A stretch of DNA of 39,950 bases from an uncultured Clostridiaceae bacterium (GTDB lineage Bacteria > Bacillota > Clostridia > Lachnospirales > Lachnospiraceae): contig CAMWUK010000028.1 in NCBI GenBank assembly GCA_947177415.1, positions 1-39,950 on the forward strand. Reading direction: 5' to 3'. The notes beneath the pieces were generated by a model. That model saw only the letters and a program-made list of their open reading frames with translations. It was not told the DNA's origin and ran no database searches. A program made the translations under genes and the position numbers. This document shows, in pieces, positions 24,397 through 33,900 of the stretch. Each line of letters starts with the position of its first letter. Within the stretch, counting starts at the first letter, position 1.

Positions 24397-25532
24397 AAGG
24401 TAAATTATTTAAAATAACTTTTCTTTTCGCAATATCCTATATTTTTATTACGGGAATTTTTATATTCGATGGTAATATAGAAAAACCACAAGATAGGAAG
24501 GCTGAACAAATTATAGCTGTCAATGAAATTGAACAACTGATAGCATCCGGCAACTCAAAAAAAGCAGAAAAAAAAGCAGCAGATTTACAGCAACTCATCC
24601 GCTTATCAAATAGGCAACAAAACAAAAATGATAAATGGTTTATCTTATGTATAATAAGCTTGATTTTTCTATTGGTTGTATTTGGATATGTATATTTCTA
24701 CATTTTACGTCCTTTCAGCAAACTAGAGAAGTTTTCCAGCAAAATAGCCCAAGGAGATTTTAATTTACCACTTCAATATGAACGTTCTAATTACTTTGGT
24801 CAGTTTACATGGGCATTTGACAGTATGCGTCAGGAGATTACCAAAGCCCGCTCTTGTGAGCGTGAAGCAATTGAGAATAACAAAACAGTTATTGCTACCC
24901 TTTCACATGACATTAAAACACCTATTTCCTCTATTCGTGCTTATGCAGAAGGATTGGAAGCGAATCTTGACAACACACCAGAAAAGAGAGCAAAATATCT
25001 ACATATTCTTATGAGAAAATGTGATGAAGTTTCAAAACTGACAAATGATTTATTTTTACACTCCCTTGCTGATTTGGATAAATTGAAAATTAGTTTAGAA
25101 GAATTTGAATTATGTAAATTTATAGAAACAGTAGTAAATGAAATTACAGCCGATCAAAATACTATACACTTAAGTATCCCTGATTTTGCAATATTTGTTT
25201 TGGCAGATAAAAACAGACTGATACAGATTACAGAAAATTTAATCAACAATGCCAAAAAGTATGCTAAATCAGATATCTATATTACAATTTCCCGTTTAAA
25301 TGATTATGCAAAAATCAGCTTCCGGGACTACGGAATGGGTATTCCTGATGAAGATATGCCATTTATTTTTGACAAATTTTATCGTGGCAGGAATTGCGGC
25401 AAGGAACAAGGTTCCGGGCTGGGACTCTATATTGTAAAATATATTACAGAGCAGATGGGTGGAAATATTTTGTTACACAACCACCATGATGGTCTGGATG
25501 CCGTGGTAAGTCTTCCAGTAGCCAGACTATAA
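24393..25532 (+). CDS. Sensor histidine kinase
   Basis: A 379-residue membrane kinase. Helix 1 (about 7-25), an extracytoplasmic Lys-rich loop of about 55 residues, helix 2 (about 85-108), HAMP (about 109-160), HisKA with phospho-His in TLSHDIKTPISSIRAYAEGL, and a HATPase domain with N-box NLINNAKKYAKSD, G1 DYGMGIPDEDMPF, F-box IFDKFYRG and G2 GSGLGLYIVK. All catalytic elements are intact. The stop codon TAA (25530-25532) lies inside a piece of repeat cluster sequence shared with 12393-12420, so the current C-terminus may have been set by the repeat joining the gene. Confidence 0.92.
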   Translation: MKGKLFKITFLFAISYIFITGIFIFDGNIEKPQDRKAEQIIAVNEIEQLIASGNSKKAEKKAADLQQLIRLSNRQQNKNDKWFILCIISLIFLLVVFGYVYFYILRPFSKLEKFSSKIAQGDFNLPLQYERSNYFGQFTWAFDSMRQEITKARSCEREAIENNKTVIATLSHDIKTPISSIRAYAEGLEANLDNTPEKRAKYLHILMRKCDEVSKLTNDLFLHSLADLDKLKISLEEFELCKFIETVVNEITADQNTIHLSIPDFAIFVLADKNRLIQITENLINNAKKYAKSDIYITISRLNDYAKISFRDYGMGIPDEDMPFIFDKFYRGRNCGKEQGSGLGLYIVKYITEQMGGNILLHNHHDGLDAVVSLPVARL

Positions 25533-25579
25533 ATAGGCTGGATTCCGTTACTGTTTGCACCATAGGTGTGAATAGTAAC
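25528..25579. repeat. Right-end fragment of composite repeat
   Basis: TATAAATAGGCTGGATTCCG, GTTACTGTT and AGGTGTGAATAGTAAC match 12393-12435 with few changes. The left two-thirds of the element are missing; it starts inside the kinase stop codon. Confidence 0.8.
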
Positions 25580-25698
25580 ACCATTAATCATCTATTGTTT
25601 AGTTTTTGGAGATTTTTCTTGCTTTTCTTCCTTTTTCCAAATATAATTTATTATAGGCATTAATTGAAGCCAAGTATAGATGAAGGGATGGTTTACCA

Positions 25699-25950
25699 TG
25701 TCAAATTTACAAAAAGAAATATATACCTATTTTCAGGAACACATTCAATTCCATTACAACACCAACTCTGCACAAAAAATAAGGGAAATTGATGCAATAC
25801 GTGAGTTGGAACGTAACAAATATATAGTGGTAACTGCCCGCTATATTGATAGTGTATTTGCAAAAGTCTTATAGCACTGGTTACTCTTCTTTACATGATA
25901 TGGCTGAATATTGGGGTGTTACAGAAGAAAAGCCAATAACTATATAGTCT
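25699..25950 (+). pseudogene. Short ORF broken by a frameshift
   Basis: From ATG 25699 the frame encodes about 58 residues (NLQKEIYTYFQEHIQFHYN ... ARYIDSVFAKVL) to TAG at about 25872. A one-base shift continues as GYSSLHDMAEYWGVTEEKPI to TAG near 25947. Both parts read like protein, so a single small gene of about 80 residues with an indel is likely. Ribosome-site quality is poor (GAAGGGATGG about 9 nt). Family not recognised. Confidence 0.4.
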
Positions 25951-26179
25951 ATTTTAAGCCAATTCTTGGTGCCCTTGAAATCTTATTTTTTATAAAATTC
26001 TTCTTGTCTTAAGGATTTCTTAAAACGAACTTATTCTAACTCCTCTATTTTAAAGGGTTTTGAGAGTTTCTTGTTACTTTCATGTTGCTTTTATCTAACA
26101 TTTTGCAAGTTTTAACAATTTGTACCTATGTTAATAAAAGTCAAATTTTGAATGATATTTTAAGTTGCACTGGTGCAAC
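25951..26179. other. Gene-free prophage boundary region
   Basis: No ORF or repeat-family copy is seen. Since phage late genes end at 26180 and mosaic genes stop at about 25950, one prophage attachment site probably lies here. The other end is outside the window, so the duplicated core cannot be identified. Confidence 0.4.
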
Positions 26180-26184
26180 TTAGG
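26161..26184 (-). terminator. Palindrome at end of phage lysis genes
   Basis: AAGTTGCAC/GTGCAACTT with a two-base loop overlaps the endolysin stop region. The following minus-strand sequence is A/T-rich (TTAAAATATC) but not a clean T-run. Confidence 0.5.
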
Positions 26185-26842
26185 CGATTAATACTTTAAT
26201 TGCATTCTTGCCTAACTTACCATTTTCTTTCCAGCCACATTTTTTACGGAACTTGTTGACTGCTGCCGTAGTCTTTGCTCCCCAAATACCATCAATTGTT
26301 ACACTGTAGCCTTTTGCTTCTAGATGGAATTGGATCATCTTTGTGACCCATTTTGTGGTATTGGATGCTGAGTAGGTTGTCCCTCTGCATCCCTTTACTT
26401 GGAAGTGTGGACTATCTGGAGAAGTCTTCCAGTTTGCCCCTGGCTCAAATCCGTATTTTTCCATAATGCTGATTATCTGCTTAGTCTCCTTGTCCTGGCT
26501 GTTCCAGATTGCTGTCATTTTTCCGTTTACTTTTCTTTGTGGAATAACATCCACTGCACACCCTTGGATATGTATAGAGTCTAATGTCCAGGTTACTTTT
26601 TTTGCCGTTGGATTAGCATACTTTTTTGCATAATCCGCTGGCACTCCTGCCTTGTTTGCTTCTGCTGCTGTTCTTCCTTGACAGTATAAATAATACTGTC
26701 TCTCTTTACTCCTTAAAGTCTCAACAACTAATGGATTTATCCCTTTTGCCTTGATTTCCTTGATTGCTCTATTGAGCTGCACTTGTACTAATACATTTAA
26801 GTGCTTAATCTCTCTATCTTGTGTTGTTACTGTATTTGCCAT
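26180..26842 (-). CDS. Phage endolysin, M15 peptidase with PG-binding domain
   Basis: A 220-residue lysin. The N-terminal 145 residues are an M15-family L-Ala-D-Glu/D-Ala-D-Ala peptidase: zinc ligands in SIHIQGCAVDVIP (HxxGxAxD) and SPDSPHFQVKG. The C-terminal 60 residues form a PG_binding_1 domain (KMIQFHLEAKGYSVTIDGIW, then KTTAAVNKFRKKCGW). No signal peptide, so release depends on the holin immediately upstream (2-nt gap). Cuts cross-linking peptides of the host wall at the end of the lytic cycle. Confidence 0.92.
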   Translation of the reverse strand: MANTVTTQDREIKHLNVLVQVQLNRAIKEIKAKGINPLVVETLRSKERQYYLYCQGRTAAEANKAGVPADYAKKYANPTAKKVTWTLDSIHIQGCAVDVIPQRKVNGKMTAIWNSQDKETKQIISIMEKYGFEPGANWKTSPDSPHFQVKGCRGTTYSASNTTKWVTKMIQFHLEAKGYSVTIDGIWGAKTTAAVNKFRKKCGWKENGKLGKNAIKVLIA

Positions 26843-26844
26843 AA

Positions 26845-27285
26845 CTATTCCTCCTCATTCTCATACTCAATTAGTTCATCTGTGTATTTGTTCATAAATC
26901 TTCTAACTGCCAACCAGATTTTCTTTACCGGCAAACCACAAAGTGTCATGTTCTTTAGAATACTTACTACCTCATAGCAGATATAGAGAATACCGAAAAA
27001 TTCAGCGGTACCTACATGATTTAATGAAATATAGCTCCTGATTTGTTCTGGAATGAATCCTATTAGATTTAGATTCATGATTCTGTCTACAAGCACTAAA
27101 GCAATGATACTGATCAACATACCAACTTTACGGATGGCTCCGTTGATACCAAAGTTCGAATTAAATCTTTTCTCTTTTACTGCTCGCAAAAATCCAAAAA
27201 TTGTGTCTATAACGACACATAAAATTACCAGTTTGATAATGTTGTTTTGCTGGATTGCTCCCAGCACGTTTACTAATTTGCTCAT
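26845..27285 (-). CDS. Phage holin (holin_4 family)
   Basis: A 146-residue membrane protein with three to four hydrophobic segments (NNIIKLVILCVVIDTIFGFL; VGMLISIIALVLVDRIMNL; AEFFGILYICYEVVSILKNM) and a charged C-terminal tail, as in the phage_holin_4/toxin-secretion family. GGAGG lies 5 nt before ATG at 27285, favoured over an upstream in-frame start. Forms the membrane lesion that lets the endolysin act; the two genes are adjacent. Confidence 0.9.
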   Translation of the reverse strand: MSKLVNVLGAIQQNNIIKLVILCVVIDTIFGFLRAVKEKRFNSNFGINGAIRKVGMLISIIALVLVDRIMNLNLIGFIPEQIRSYISLNHVGTAEFFGILYICYEVVSILKNMTLCGLPVKKIWLAVRRFMNKYTDELIEYENEEE

Positions 27286-27342
27286 AATTTCCTCCAATCT
27301 GAAAAGGAGCCTTGCACCTTACAAAGCCCCTTTTTATCTTCT

Positions 27343-27729
27343 CTATTCTACAATTACCCAATCTTCTGCTAACATATCTGTTTGACTTGCTAGCCACCCA
27401 AAGACTACTGTGTCTTGTGCTGTTTTCATACAAATTACATCAACACACTTTTCATTAATACCAGTACATGACTGAATATCTTCCCCATGTGCCAAAAACA
27501 GATACATTCCTTTCCCATTCCAGCCTTCTCTTGAAACTCTACGATCTTTTTTCAATGCTTCTAATGCTTCCCCAAATGTCATGTTATTTGTTACATGATA
27601 AGCTTCTTCAAATACATCTTTCGGACTCCAGCTTGTATAGCCATCTTTATAGACTACTTTGTATCCTTCCTTGCCTTCTTTTTTCTGTGGTTCTGCCATG
27701 ATAATTTTGGTTCCTATATATGCTCTCAT
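27343..27729 (-). CDS. DUF2829/Tad2-like protein, anti-Thoeris candidate
   Basis: A 128-residue protein. Residues 1-48 are a small N-terminal module (MRAYIGTKII ... YKDGYTSWSPKDVFEEAYHV) often fused to this family; residues 50-128 are DUF2829, with MTFGEALEALKKDRRVSREG, WNGKGMYLFLAHG, and the terminal WLASQTDMLAEDW. DUF2829 includes Tad2, a phage protein that sequesters the cyclic ADP-ribose signal of Thoeris defence. It lies in the lysis end of the prophage, a usual site for accessory genes. Family call is confident; anti-defence activity in this copy is inferred. Confidence 0.85.
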   Translation of the reverse strand: MRAYIGTKIIMAEPQKKEGKEGYKVVYKDGYTSWSPKDVFEEAYHVTNNMTFGEALEALKKDRRVSREGWNGKGMYLFLAHGEDIQSCTGINEKCVDVICMKTAQDTVVFGWLASQTDMLAEDWVIVE

Positions 27730-27747
27730 TTGTCATCATCCCTTCTA

Positions 27748-28026
27748 TTAATTTAATTTTATACATTTATTTTCCCACTTTTTGTATGCATCAAAATATA
27801 ATTCGTTCTTATCACCATTATATGTTAATTCGTAATACATACCATCTGATATCGGCGTACTTAACAATGCCTTATGATTCTGTAATGTTTTTGAATACCA
27901 CACTACAAATATATCATCAGAATCAAGATTCTGATTTTTATCTGTTTTATCCTTGTTTTCGTTGAAGTATTTTGCTACTTCCTTTTTACACAATTCAATA
28001 AATTCTTTACTTCCGTAATTCTTCAT
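27748..28026 (-). CDS. DUF6275-family phage protein
   Basis: A 92-residue soluble protein: helical N-terminus (FIELCKKEVAKYFNENKDKT) then the conserved block FVVWYSKTLQNHKALLST, GMYYELTYNGDK and YFDAYKKWENKCIKLN. These match DUF6275, small proteins found near tail and lysis genes of Firmicute siphophages; function unknown. GAAGGATG precedes ATG at 28026. It starts a new transcript segment after the terminator at 28058-28085. Confidence 0.75.
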   Translation of the reverse strand: MKNYGSKEFIELCKKEVAKYFNENKDKTDKNQNLDSDDIFVVWYSKTLQNHKALLSTPISDGMYYELTYNGDKNELYFDAYKKWENKCIKLN

Positions 28027-28057
28027 AAATCATCCTTCTTTCTTATTTTTTTGTATT

Positions 28058-28085
28058 AAAAAAGACACCCTATTGAGTGCCTTTT
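28058..28085 (-). terminator. Terminator after phage tail genes
   Basis: On the minus strand GGCACTC, loop AATA, GGGTGTC, then TTTTTTA. It ends the structural operon between the 786-residue tail protein and DUF6275. Confidence 0.75.
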
Positions 28086-28120
28086 ATACCTAATTTAAAA
28101 TAACACAGCTCTAAAACTTC

Positions 28121-30481
28121 TTAATATGTTTCAATTACTCCGTCATATACTTCTGCCAGTAAATTAGAGATATTTTTATTTGCTGAACAGAGTATTTTTG
28201 ATATCCCATGATTTCCAAACATATTATCCTTACGTTCTGCTTTTGACATATCAAACTTCTCTCCAAGCTTAATAACAAAGTTTGTAGAGTTAAGTCCCAC
28301 ACCGTAAAACATACCATTCATATTTGTTACATTACTTGTATCAAGTTTTGTTAAGTCTAATGTAACATTTTCACTATTCTTTCCAACATCTGCAAACATA
28401 TTATCCATGCTTGTTACATTAATCGTTGTAAAAGCTTCATTATTCACCACCTCCTCTACAATTTTTATATTACATCCTCCCGAAAACATACTTGACATGT
28501 CTGTCACATTTAAAGTATAAAAATCTCCAATCCGAAATGTTACACTTTTGGCATTTGCAGCGGTTCCATAAAACATACTACCCATATACAACACCTTAGA
28601 AACATCAAAGCTTGATATATCCAATTCAACATTGTCCGATTTTTCTCCGAACCTGGAAAACATATAACTCATATAATTCACATTAGATGTGTTGAAATGA
28701 GATAAATTCAAATATAAATTCTCTACATTGATTCCAAACCATTGGAACATTGCTCTCATATCTGTTACATTACTTGTATCAAAGTGTTCGCCCCAATTTA
28801 TTGATACTTTCTTAGGTATCATAGCACATTCACCAAACATACCATGCATATCTTTTGCTTTACTTGTATCAATCTTAGATAAATCTAATTGCTCAAGTTT
28901 TGTAAATCTACTAAACATATACTCAAAATCACCACTATACGTTTCATAAATATCTGCTTCTGAAAATATAATAATTGTATCACCTTCAAGATATGCACAA
29001 ACAGAAAATTCTTCTTCATCAAGACTAAGGATACTATTTGGATATCCTTTTTCTATTGGATCTATAGTAATATCCTTTTTATCTTTACAAAGAATTGCTT
29101 TTACACTATAATCATAAACTGTTTCTTTATCTCTTTCAGTAACTCCAGTTAGTGCTTTTAATTTGTAATGTACAGCATAGCCATCGTATATATGAGTTGT
29201 AATAATTGGCTTTATTCCAATGAATACACTTCCATCATTCTTGATATTATAGGTTTCTCCATCCCAGGCGGAAACAATCTCCATTTCCAGATTATCCCGG
29301 TAAGTTATCTGGCTTGCCAGAAATTTTCTTGTATATTGCAACTTATCCTCTACTGCCACAAAGTCCCCGGCTTCTATCCGGAAATCCGGCAAAAAGGTGT
29401 TGGCGGTTCCCGGCTTAAAATTAAAGTCACTCATTCTGTTAAGTAGATTATGTAATATCTTTTGACATTCTTCGGTCTTTTTATCTTTTAAAATAGGGTT
29501 GTCTACAGTTAATGGTATAGGGGATTCTGTATCTTCATCTATACCATCTCCGTCTATATCTGCCGGTATATAATCTGGACTCCATGAAAAGCTGCCTACT
29601 TCCACATCATCACCATAACTTAATCTTCCGCCATTCATGATTGCACTATAGCCTTCCCTTTTGTATTCCATCACTCTGTCAAGAGGTATCATTATATCTT
29701 GTCCTTTATCTCTGTTAAATGTTTTATAGGTAAATGCTCCACTATTGCTAAAATAACCAAAGGCTCCAATCAATTCCAGCATATAGCTTAAAATAGTTCG
29801 TGCTGTCATATTTTTTACATTGGATAAGTTTGTAATGGTTGGGTATTCTATTTCTGCATCTGCCCCCTTCACAACCATTGACATATTGCAGGCACCGGTT
29901 ACGATTTCTGAAATGGTGTTATACATGGAATTTGGCAAATTAATTGTCTCTGTAACATATTTCTTTATCTTCTTGTCCAAAAACTTGGTATTGTCCAAGC
30001 AGGTAAACTTTATCATTTCATCTTCTTTTTCATAAGAATCTACATGAAATACTCCTAACTGTAGTGTGTCAAGCTGTTCATCATTATAGCAAAATGTGAA
30101 TACTGGTATCACCATTGCCTGGGCAAAATCATAATCATAATAACTGATATCACCATCATCACTGTACTTCTCTTCAAAGATACTAAAGTTAAACCCTGCG
30201 GATGCAATGGTTCCTACTGAAAATGCATTTTCTTCTGTGCAATTTGCTACATACTCTAGTGAATCTACCTCATCATAAGTAAATTCTAAATGTTCTTTTT
30301 CTAAAAGTTCATTCTCTGTAAGATGTGAAATATTTTCAATATAAGCAATGTAATGGTTATTCTTTAAATACTGCATAAGTTCTTTGGTATGCTTAAAAAC
30401 ATAGATACATAGACGAATCTCCACATCTTCTATCTCAATTCCGAGTTCCTCCATTTTTGTGTATAGTTTCATGTCTCTCAC
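28121..30481 (-). CDS. Phage tail protein with BspA/DUF285 repeats
   Basis: A 786-residue tail-tip protein. The N-terminal 410 residues resemble siphophage tail-associated (Gp37/endopeptidase-tail type) proteins, including FRIEAGDFVAVEDKLQYTRK and ITYRDNLEMEIVSAWDGETY. A short linker domain follows, then from about residue 510 to 765 come repeated units of the DUF285/BspA leucine-rich type, each with a T(S)NVTDMxxMF-like core (SNVTDMRAMFQWFG, SNVNYMSYMFSRFG, LNVTDMSSMFSGG, SNVTNMNGMFYGVG). These repeats usually mediate binding, so this is a candidate receptor-binding protein. GTG start with AGGAGG at 7 nt. Confidence 0.8.
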   Translation of the reverse strand: MRDMKLYTKMEELGIEIEDVEIRLCIYVFKHTKELMQYLKNNHYIAYIENISHLTENELLEKEHLEFTYDEVDSLEYVANCTEENAFSVGTIASAGFNFSIFEEKYSDDGDISYYDYDFAQAMVIPVFTFCYNDEQLDTLQLGVFHVDSYEKEDEMIKFTCLDNTKFLDKKIKKYVTETINLPNSMYNTISEIVTGACNMSMVVKGADAEIEYPTITNLSNVKNMTARTILSYMLELIGAFGYFSNSGAFTYKTFNRDKGQDIMIPLDRVMEYKREGYSAIMNGGRLSYGDDVEVGSFSWSPDYIPADIDGDGIDEDTESPIPLTVDNPILKDKKTEECQKILHNLLNRMSDFNFKPGTANTFLPDFRIEAGDFVAVEDKLQYTRKFLASQITYRDNLEMEIVSAWDGETYNIKNDGSVFIGIKPIITTHIYDGYAVHYKLKALTGVTERDKETVYDYSVKAILCKDKKDITIDPIEKGYPNSILSLDEEEFSVCAYLEGDTIIIFSEADIYETYSGDFEYMFSRFTKLEQLDLSKIDTSKAKDMHGMFGECAMIPKKVSINWGEHFDTSNVTDMRAMFQWFGINVENLYLNLSHFNTSNVNYMSYMFSRFGEKSDNVELDISSFDVSKVLYMGSMFYGTAANAKSVTFRIGDFYTLNVTDMSSMFSGGCNIKIVEEVVNNEAFTTINVTSMDNMFADVGKNSENVTLDLTKLDTSNVTNMNGMFYGVGLNSTNFVIKLGEKFDMSKAERKDNMFGNHGISKILCSANKNISNLLAEVYDGVIETY

Positions 30482-30492
30482 ACTATCACCTC

Positions 30493-30867
30493 CTACTGTT
30501 CTATAAAACTAAAGGATACATTCCATTCATATATTCCATCCAGCTTAATGCTAGAATCTGCCACTGCATCATCTGTGTAAAAACGTTTTGTAATGTCCTT
30601 TCCCTCAAAAGGGTCTGGAAACTTTAGATAAATGTATGTAAATGGCTTTATGGCTTTTAGCAATTTACTTGAAGAATCATCATCAAGCATACTCCAGTTG
30701 CATTCTAATTTACGTTTTGATGCTATGATCTTCTTATTCATCTTTCCAGACTTTGCACGTCCGGATTTTTCTGAACTGATTTCGTTATAACTCCACTGGA
30801 TGGACGAAGGAAATATAATATCGGCCAGGCTGTTTTGTGTTTTACCTGCTTGAAATACTCTGTTCAT
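30493..30867 (-). CDS. DUF6711-type distal tail protein
   Basis: A 124-residue protein with YIYLKFPDPFEGKDITKRFY and GIYEWNVSFSFIEQ, matching the DUF6711 group encoded between tape measure and tail-tip genes. The position is that of a distal tail adaptor. AAGGAG lies 7 nt before ATG at 30867, which is preferred to a longer reading. It ends 11 nt before the tail-tip gene. Confidence 0.7.
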   Translation of the reverse strand: MNRVFQAGKTQNSLADIIFPSSIQWSYNEISSEKSGRAKSGKMNKKIIASKRKLECNWSMLDDDSSSKLLKAIKPFTYIYLKFPDPFEGKDITKRFYTDDAVADSSIKLDGIYEWNVSFSFIEQ

Positions 30868-30913
30868 TGTCTCACTCCTTTTTAGTCCCATTCAAAATAA
30901 CACAACTCTAAAA

Positions 30914-33900
30914 CTATATGTTATAAACTGTTTTTCCCATTCGTTTCTTCTCTGCTGCTGCCACGCTCAACACTTCTCTTGCAATCTTCTTATTACCCAA
31001 GTTAACAACAAGCTCTATGTCTCCACTTTTTTGTTTGCACATAGCGTTTTCGACTGCCCTTACTATCATGGCTGTATTTTGTAAAATGGCATTGTTAAGT
31101 AACTGTTCCAGTTTGTCTTCTGGTGCTACCACTTCGCCTTGATGGCGGTTGTCTCCTATCATGGCAAGTTGTGGGGTGTTTGGTCTTACATAGCCTCCAG
31201 AGGCAAGAAGTGGGATTTTAAATTTACTTGCATCAATTGACTTAATGTCAATACCAAAAGACTTTCCTCCTATTGATGGTACCCAGTCAGGAATATCAAT
31301 TTTAAATCTGTTTAATACATTTTCAATCAGCCAGTTTGCTGCCTTGAATATTCCTTGCAACATTGTATTTATAAGTCCTATCACGATATTTAATGGTGCT
31401 TTCACCACAGCCACCAATCCATCAAAAATTCCACCAAATATCTTTTTTACACCTTGCCATGCTTTTTTCCAGTCTCCAGTAAATACACCTGTTATAAAAT
31501 CAATGATTCCACTAAATACCTTCTTTATAGCTTTCCAGATATTTTCAACATTCTTTTTGAATGCATTCATAATCTCGCCAAAGACTCCAAAACTTTTTGT
31601 GAAGTCTGTTTGAAAAACTTTAGTGAGCCAGTCATCAAATTTTTTAAATATTTCTTTAATATTGTTCCATATTTTTTTTGCTTTTTCTTTAACTTTATCC
31701 CAATTTTTATACAGCAATACACCTGTGGCTATTATTGCCACAATAGCTGCTATTGCAATTCCTATTGGTGATGTTAGAAAAGCGATTGCAGCTCCTAAAG
31801 CTGTTGTAAGTGTTGTTGCTACTATACATACTGCATTCCATGCCACTGTTGCCGCTGTCATTGCTGCTTGTGCTACTGCATCAGCCACTTTTGCAGCTGT
31901 AGTAATTGCAAACTGTGCTGCCTGTTTTACTAAAGCAGCTGTACTTTGTGCTACACTTACAACAAAGTCTTTTGCATACAATCCTTCGAGATATAGTGTT
32001 TCAAGTTTATCTTTAGCTTTAGCAACAGCATTTATAGCAAATTGCTTTGCTTGTAATGCTAATGCCCTTGTAGAAGGAATAATTGATTTCACAAAGTCCT
32101 TTGCATATAACAAATTTAGATACATTGTTTCGAGTTTATCTTTAATTTTAGCTGCTGTCACACTAAATAAGGCTTTTCCAATTCTGCCAAGTGCCGCTAT
32201 GACACCCCCAGATTGTTGAATAAACGACAATAATTCAATGCCTTTCCATGCAGCAAAAAATGAACCTACTGTAATTGTAACTTTTTGTATTGTTCCGGGA
32301 TTTTTTTTACACCATGCAGCAAATGTTGATAATGCATTATTGATACTATCCCATACTGATAAAAATATTTCACCTGTCCAATTTGCTATTGGTGTAAGAA
32401 ATTTTTCAAAAAACCACTTTGCTAAAGGTTTAAGTGCATCTATCACAGAATTAGTAATATTAATTGCTATAGAGAGAGTATCTAAAAATCTTGGAACAAC
32501 TTCACTTGCTCCCCACGTCCCTAGAGGCACTAATATCTTTTCATAAAACCACAGTAATCCTTCTCCAACGTTTATAGCAAATGGTGTCAGAGCCTTGTAT
32601 AATTTGTCTAAAGATTTTTGTATCTTCTCCCAGTTAATATCACTTAATAACTTATTTGTTGCATCAATAAATCCAGGTAAACCTTTTCCTAATACCCAGT
32701 TTCCTACCGGCACTAGGAAATCATTATAAAAGTCTTTTAAAGTCCCCCATGTAAAACTACCAAGTTTGCTAAGTCCTTCGTTCCATAGTCTTTTCAATGC
32801 ATCTGTAGTAGGTTTTAGTTTCTTTTTAAATTTTTGTAAAAACTTGTCTAATGCTGTTATCTTTTTCTTTGCATTTGATGTATCAGCATCTACTTTTACA
32901 GATGCAGTACCTGCTCCGCTTCCAGTACCTGCACTATCTTTACTTGTATCTTGTGAATCCTGCTTATTTAAGTGATCAAATGCATATACAGCCTTTTGTA
33001 ATTTTTTCGCTTCTTTTGCTGCCTTTGCTGTGTTTCCTGCTACTTTCTCTGAAGATGATGCTGCACTATCCATACTATCCGCTGTTGTGGATGCACCATC
33101 ATTACCTGACTTATTACCAGTGAGCAGTTCTGTAAATTTCTTAAACTTTTCCGCTGCTACGGTAATCTTGGAAATTAATATATTCATCCACTTTACAACC
33201 GGAGTGAATACATTAATAAGTCCCTGCCCGATAGATGCCTTTAAACTGTCAAACTGCAATGCCAATATTCTTGTTTGGTTTGCCCAGGAATCGCTGGTGC
33301 GTGCAAAGTCTCCAGCTGCATTTTTTAATTTGTCTTGTACAAACGCCAAACGAAGAGATACTTTCTCCGCTTCTGACATTTTAGCTGTTACTTTTCCATA
33401 GCCATTTCCAAGAGCATACGCATCTAAAGCACTTTGGTTCATGACCACACCAAGATCCTTTAAAGTTTCGGTCTCACCAGAAAATACAGATTTCAGCTTT
33501 GTATAAGCTTCATCTTGTGAAATGTTGTAAAAGGATGCCACATCACCAGCTAATCCCGTCAGTGCCGTTGACATTTTATAGCTTTCTTTTTCAGAAAATC
33601 CAAATGCTTCTGCCATGGAGCCAAATGTTCCTGTGAACTTTTTCGCCATAGTTTCAGATAATCCGAAGCTTCCAGCCGCTGCTTTTGCAAACTTATCAAT
33701 CTGTTTATTCATCTTTGGAAAAGTAACATCCACAACGTTTTGTACTTCTGCCAAATCAGAACCTAAATTGATACAAGACTTTCCAAAATCCACCAACTTC
33801 TTTACTGCAAATGCCCCTGCCAGTGCTGCACCTGCCTTCTTTGCAACATTTTGTATTTTCGACATTTGCCTGTGAAATGTGCCTTGATTTACAACTAAAT

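Noticed and set aside
7571..25579. Palindromes as integron attC sites.
   Set aside because: The stems lack the R/L box layout and GTTRRRY ends with extrahelical bases, lie at both gene ends in both orientations, and no integrase is seen.
26000..26180. Prophage attachment core.
   Set aside because: No repeat could be matched because the other phage end is outside the window.
31623..32219. Long plus-strand frame opposite the tape measure gene.
   Set aside because: Ala/Ile-rich antisense shadow of helical repeats, with no start signal.
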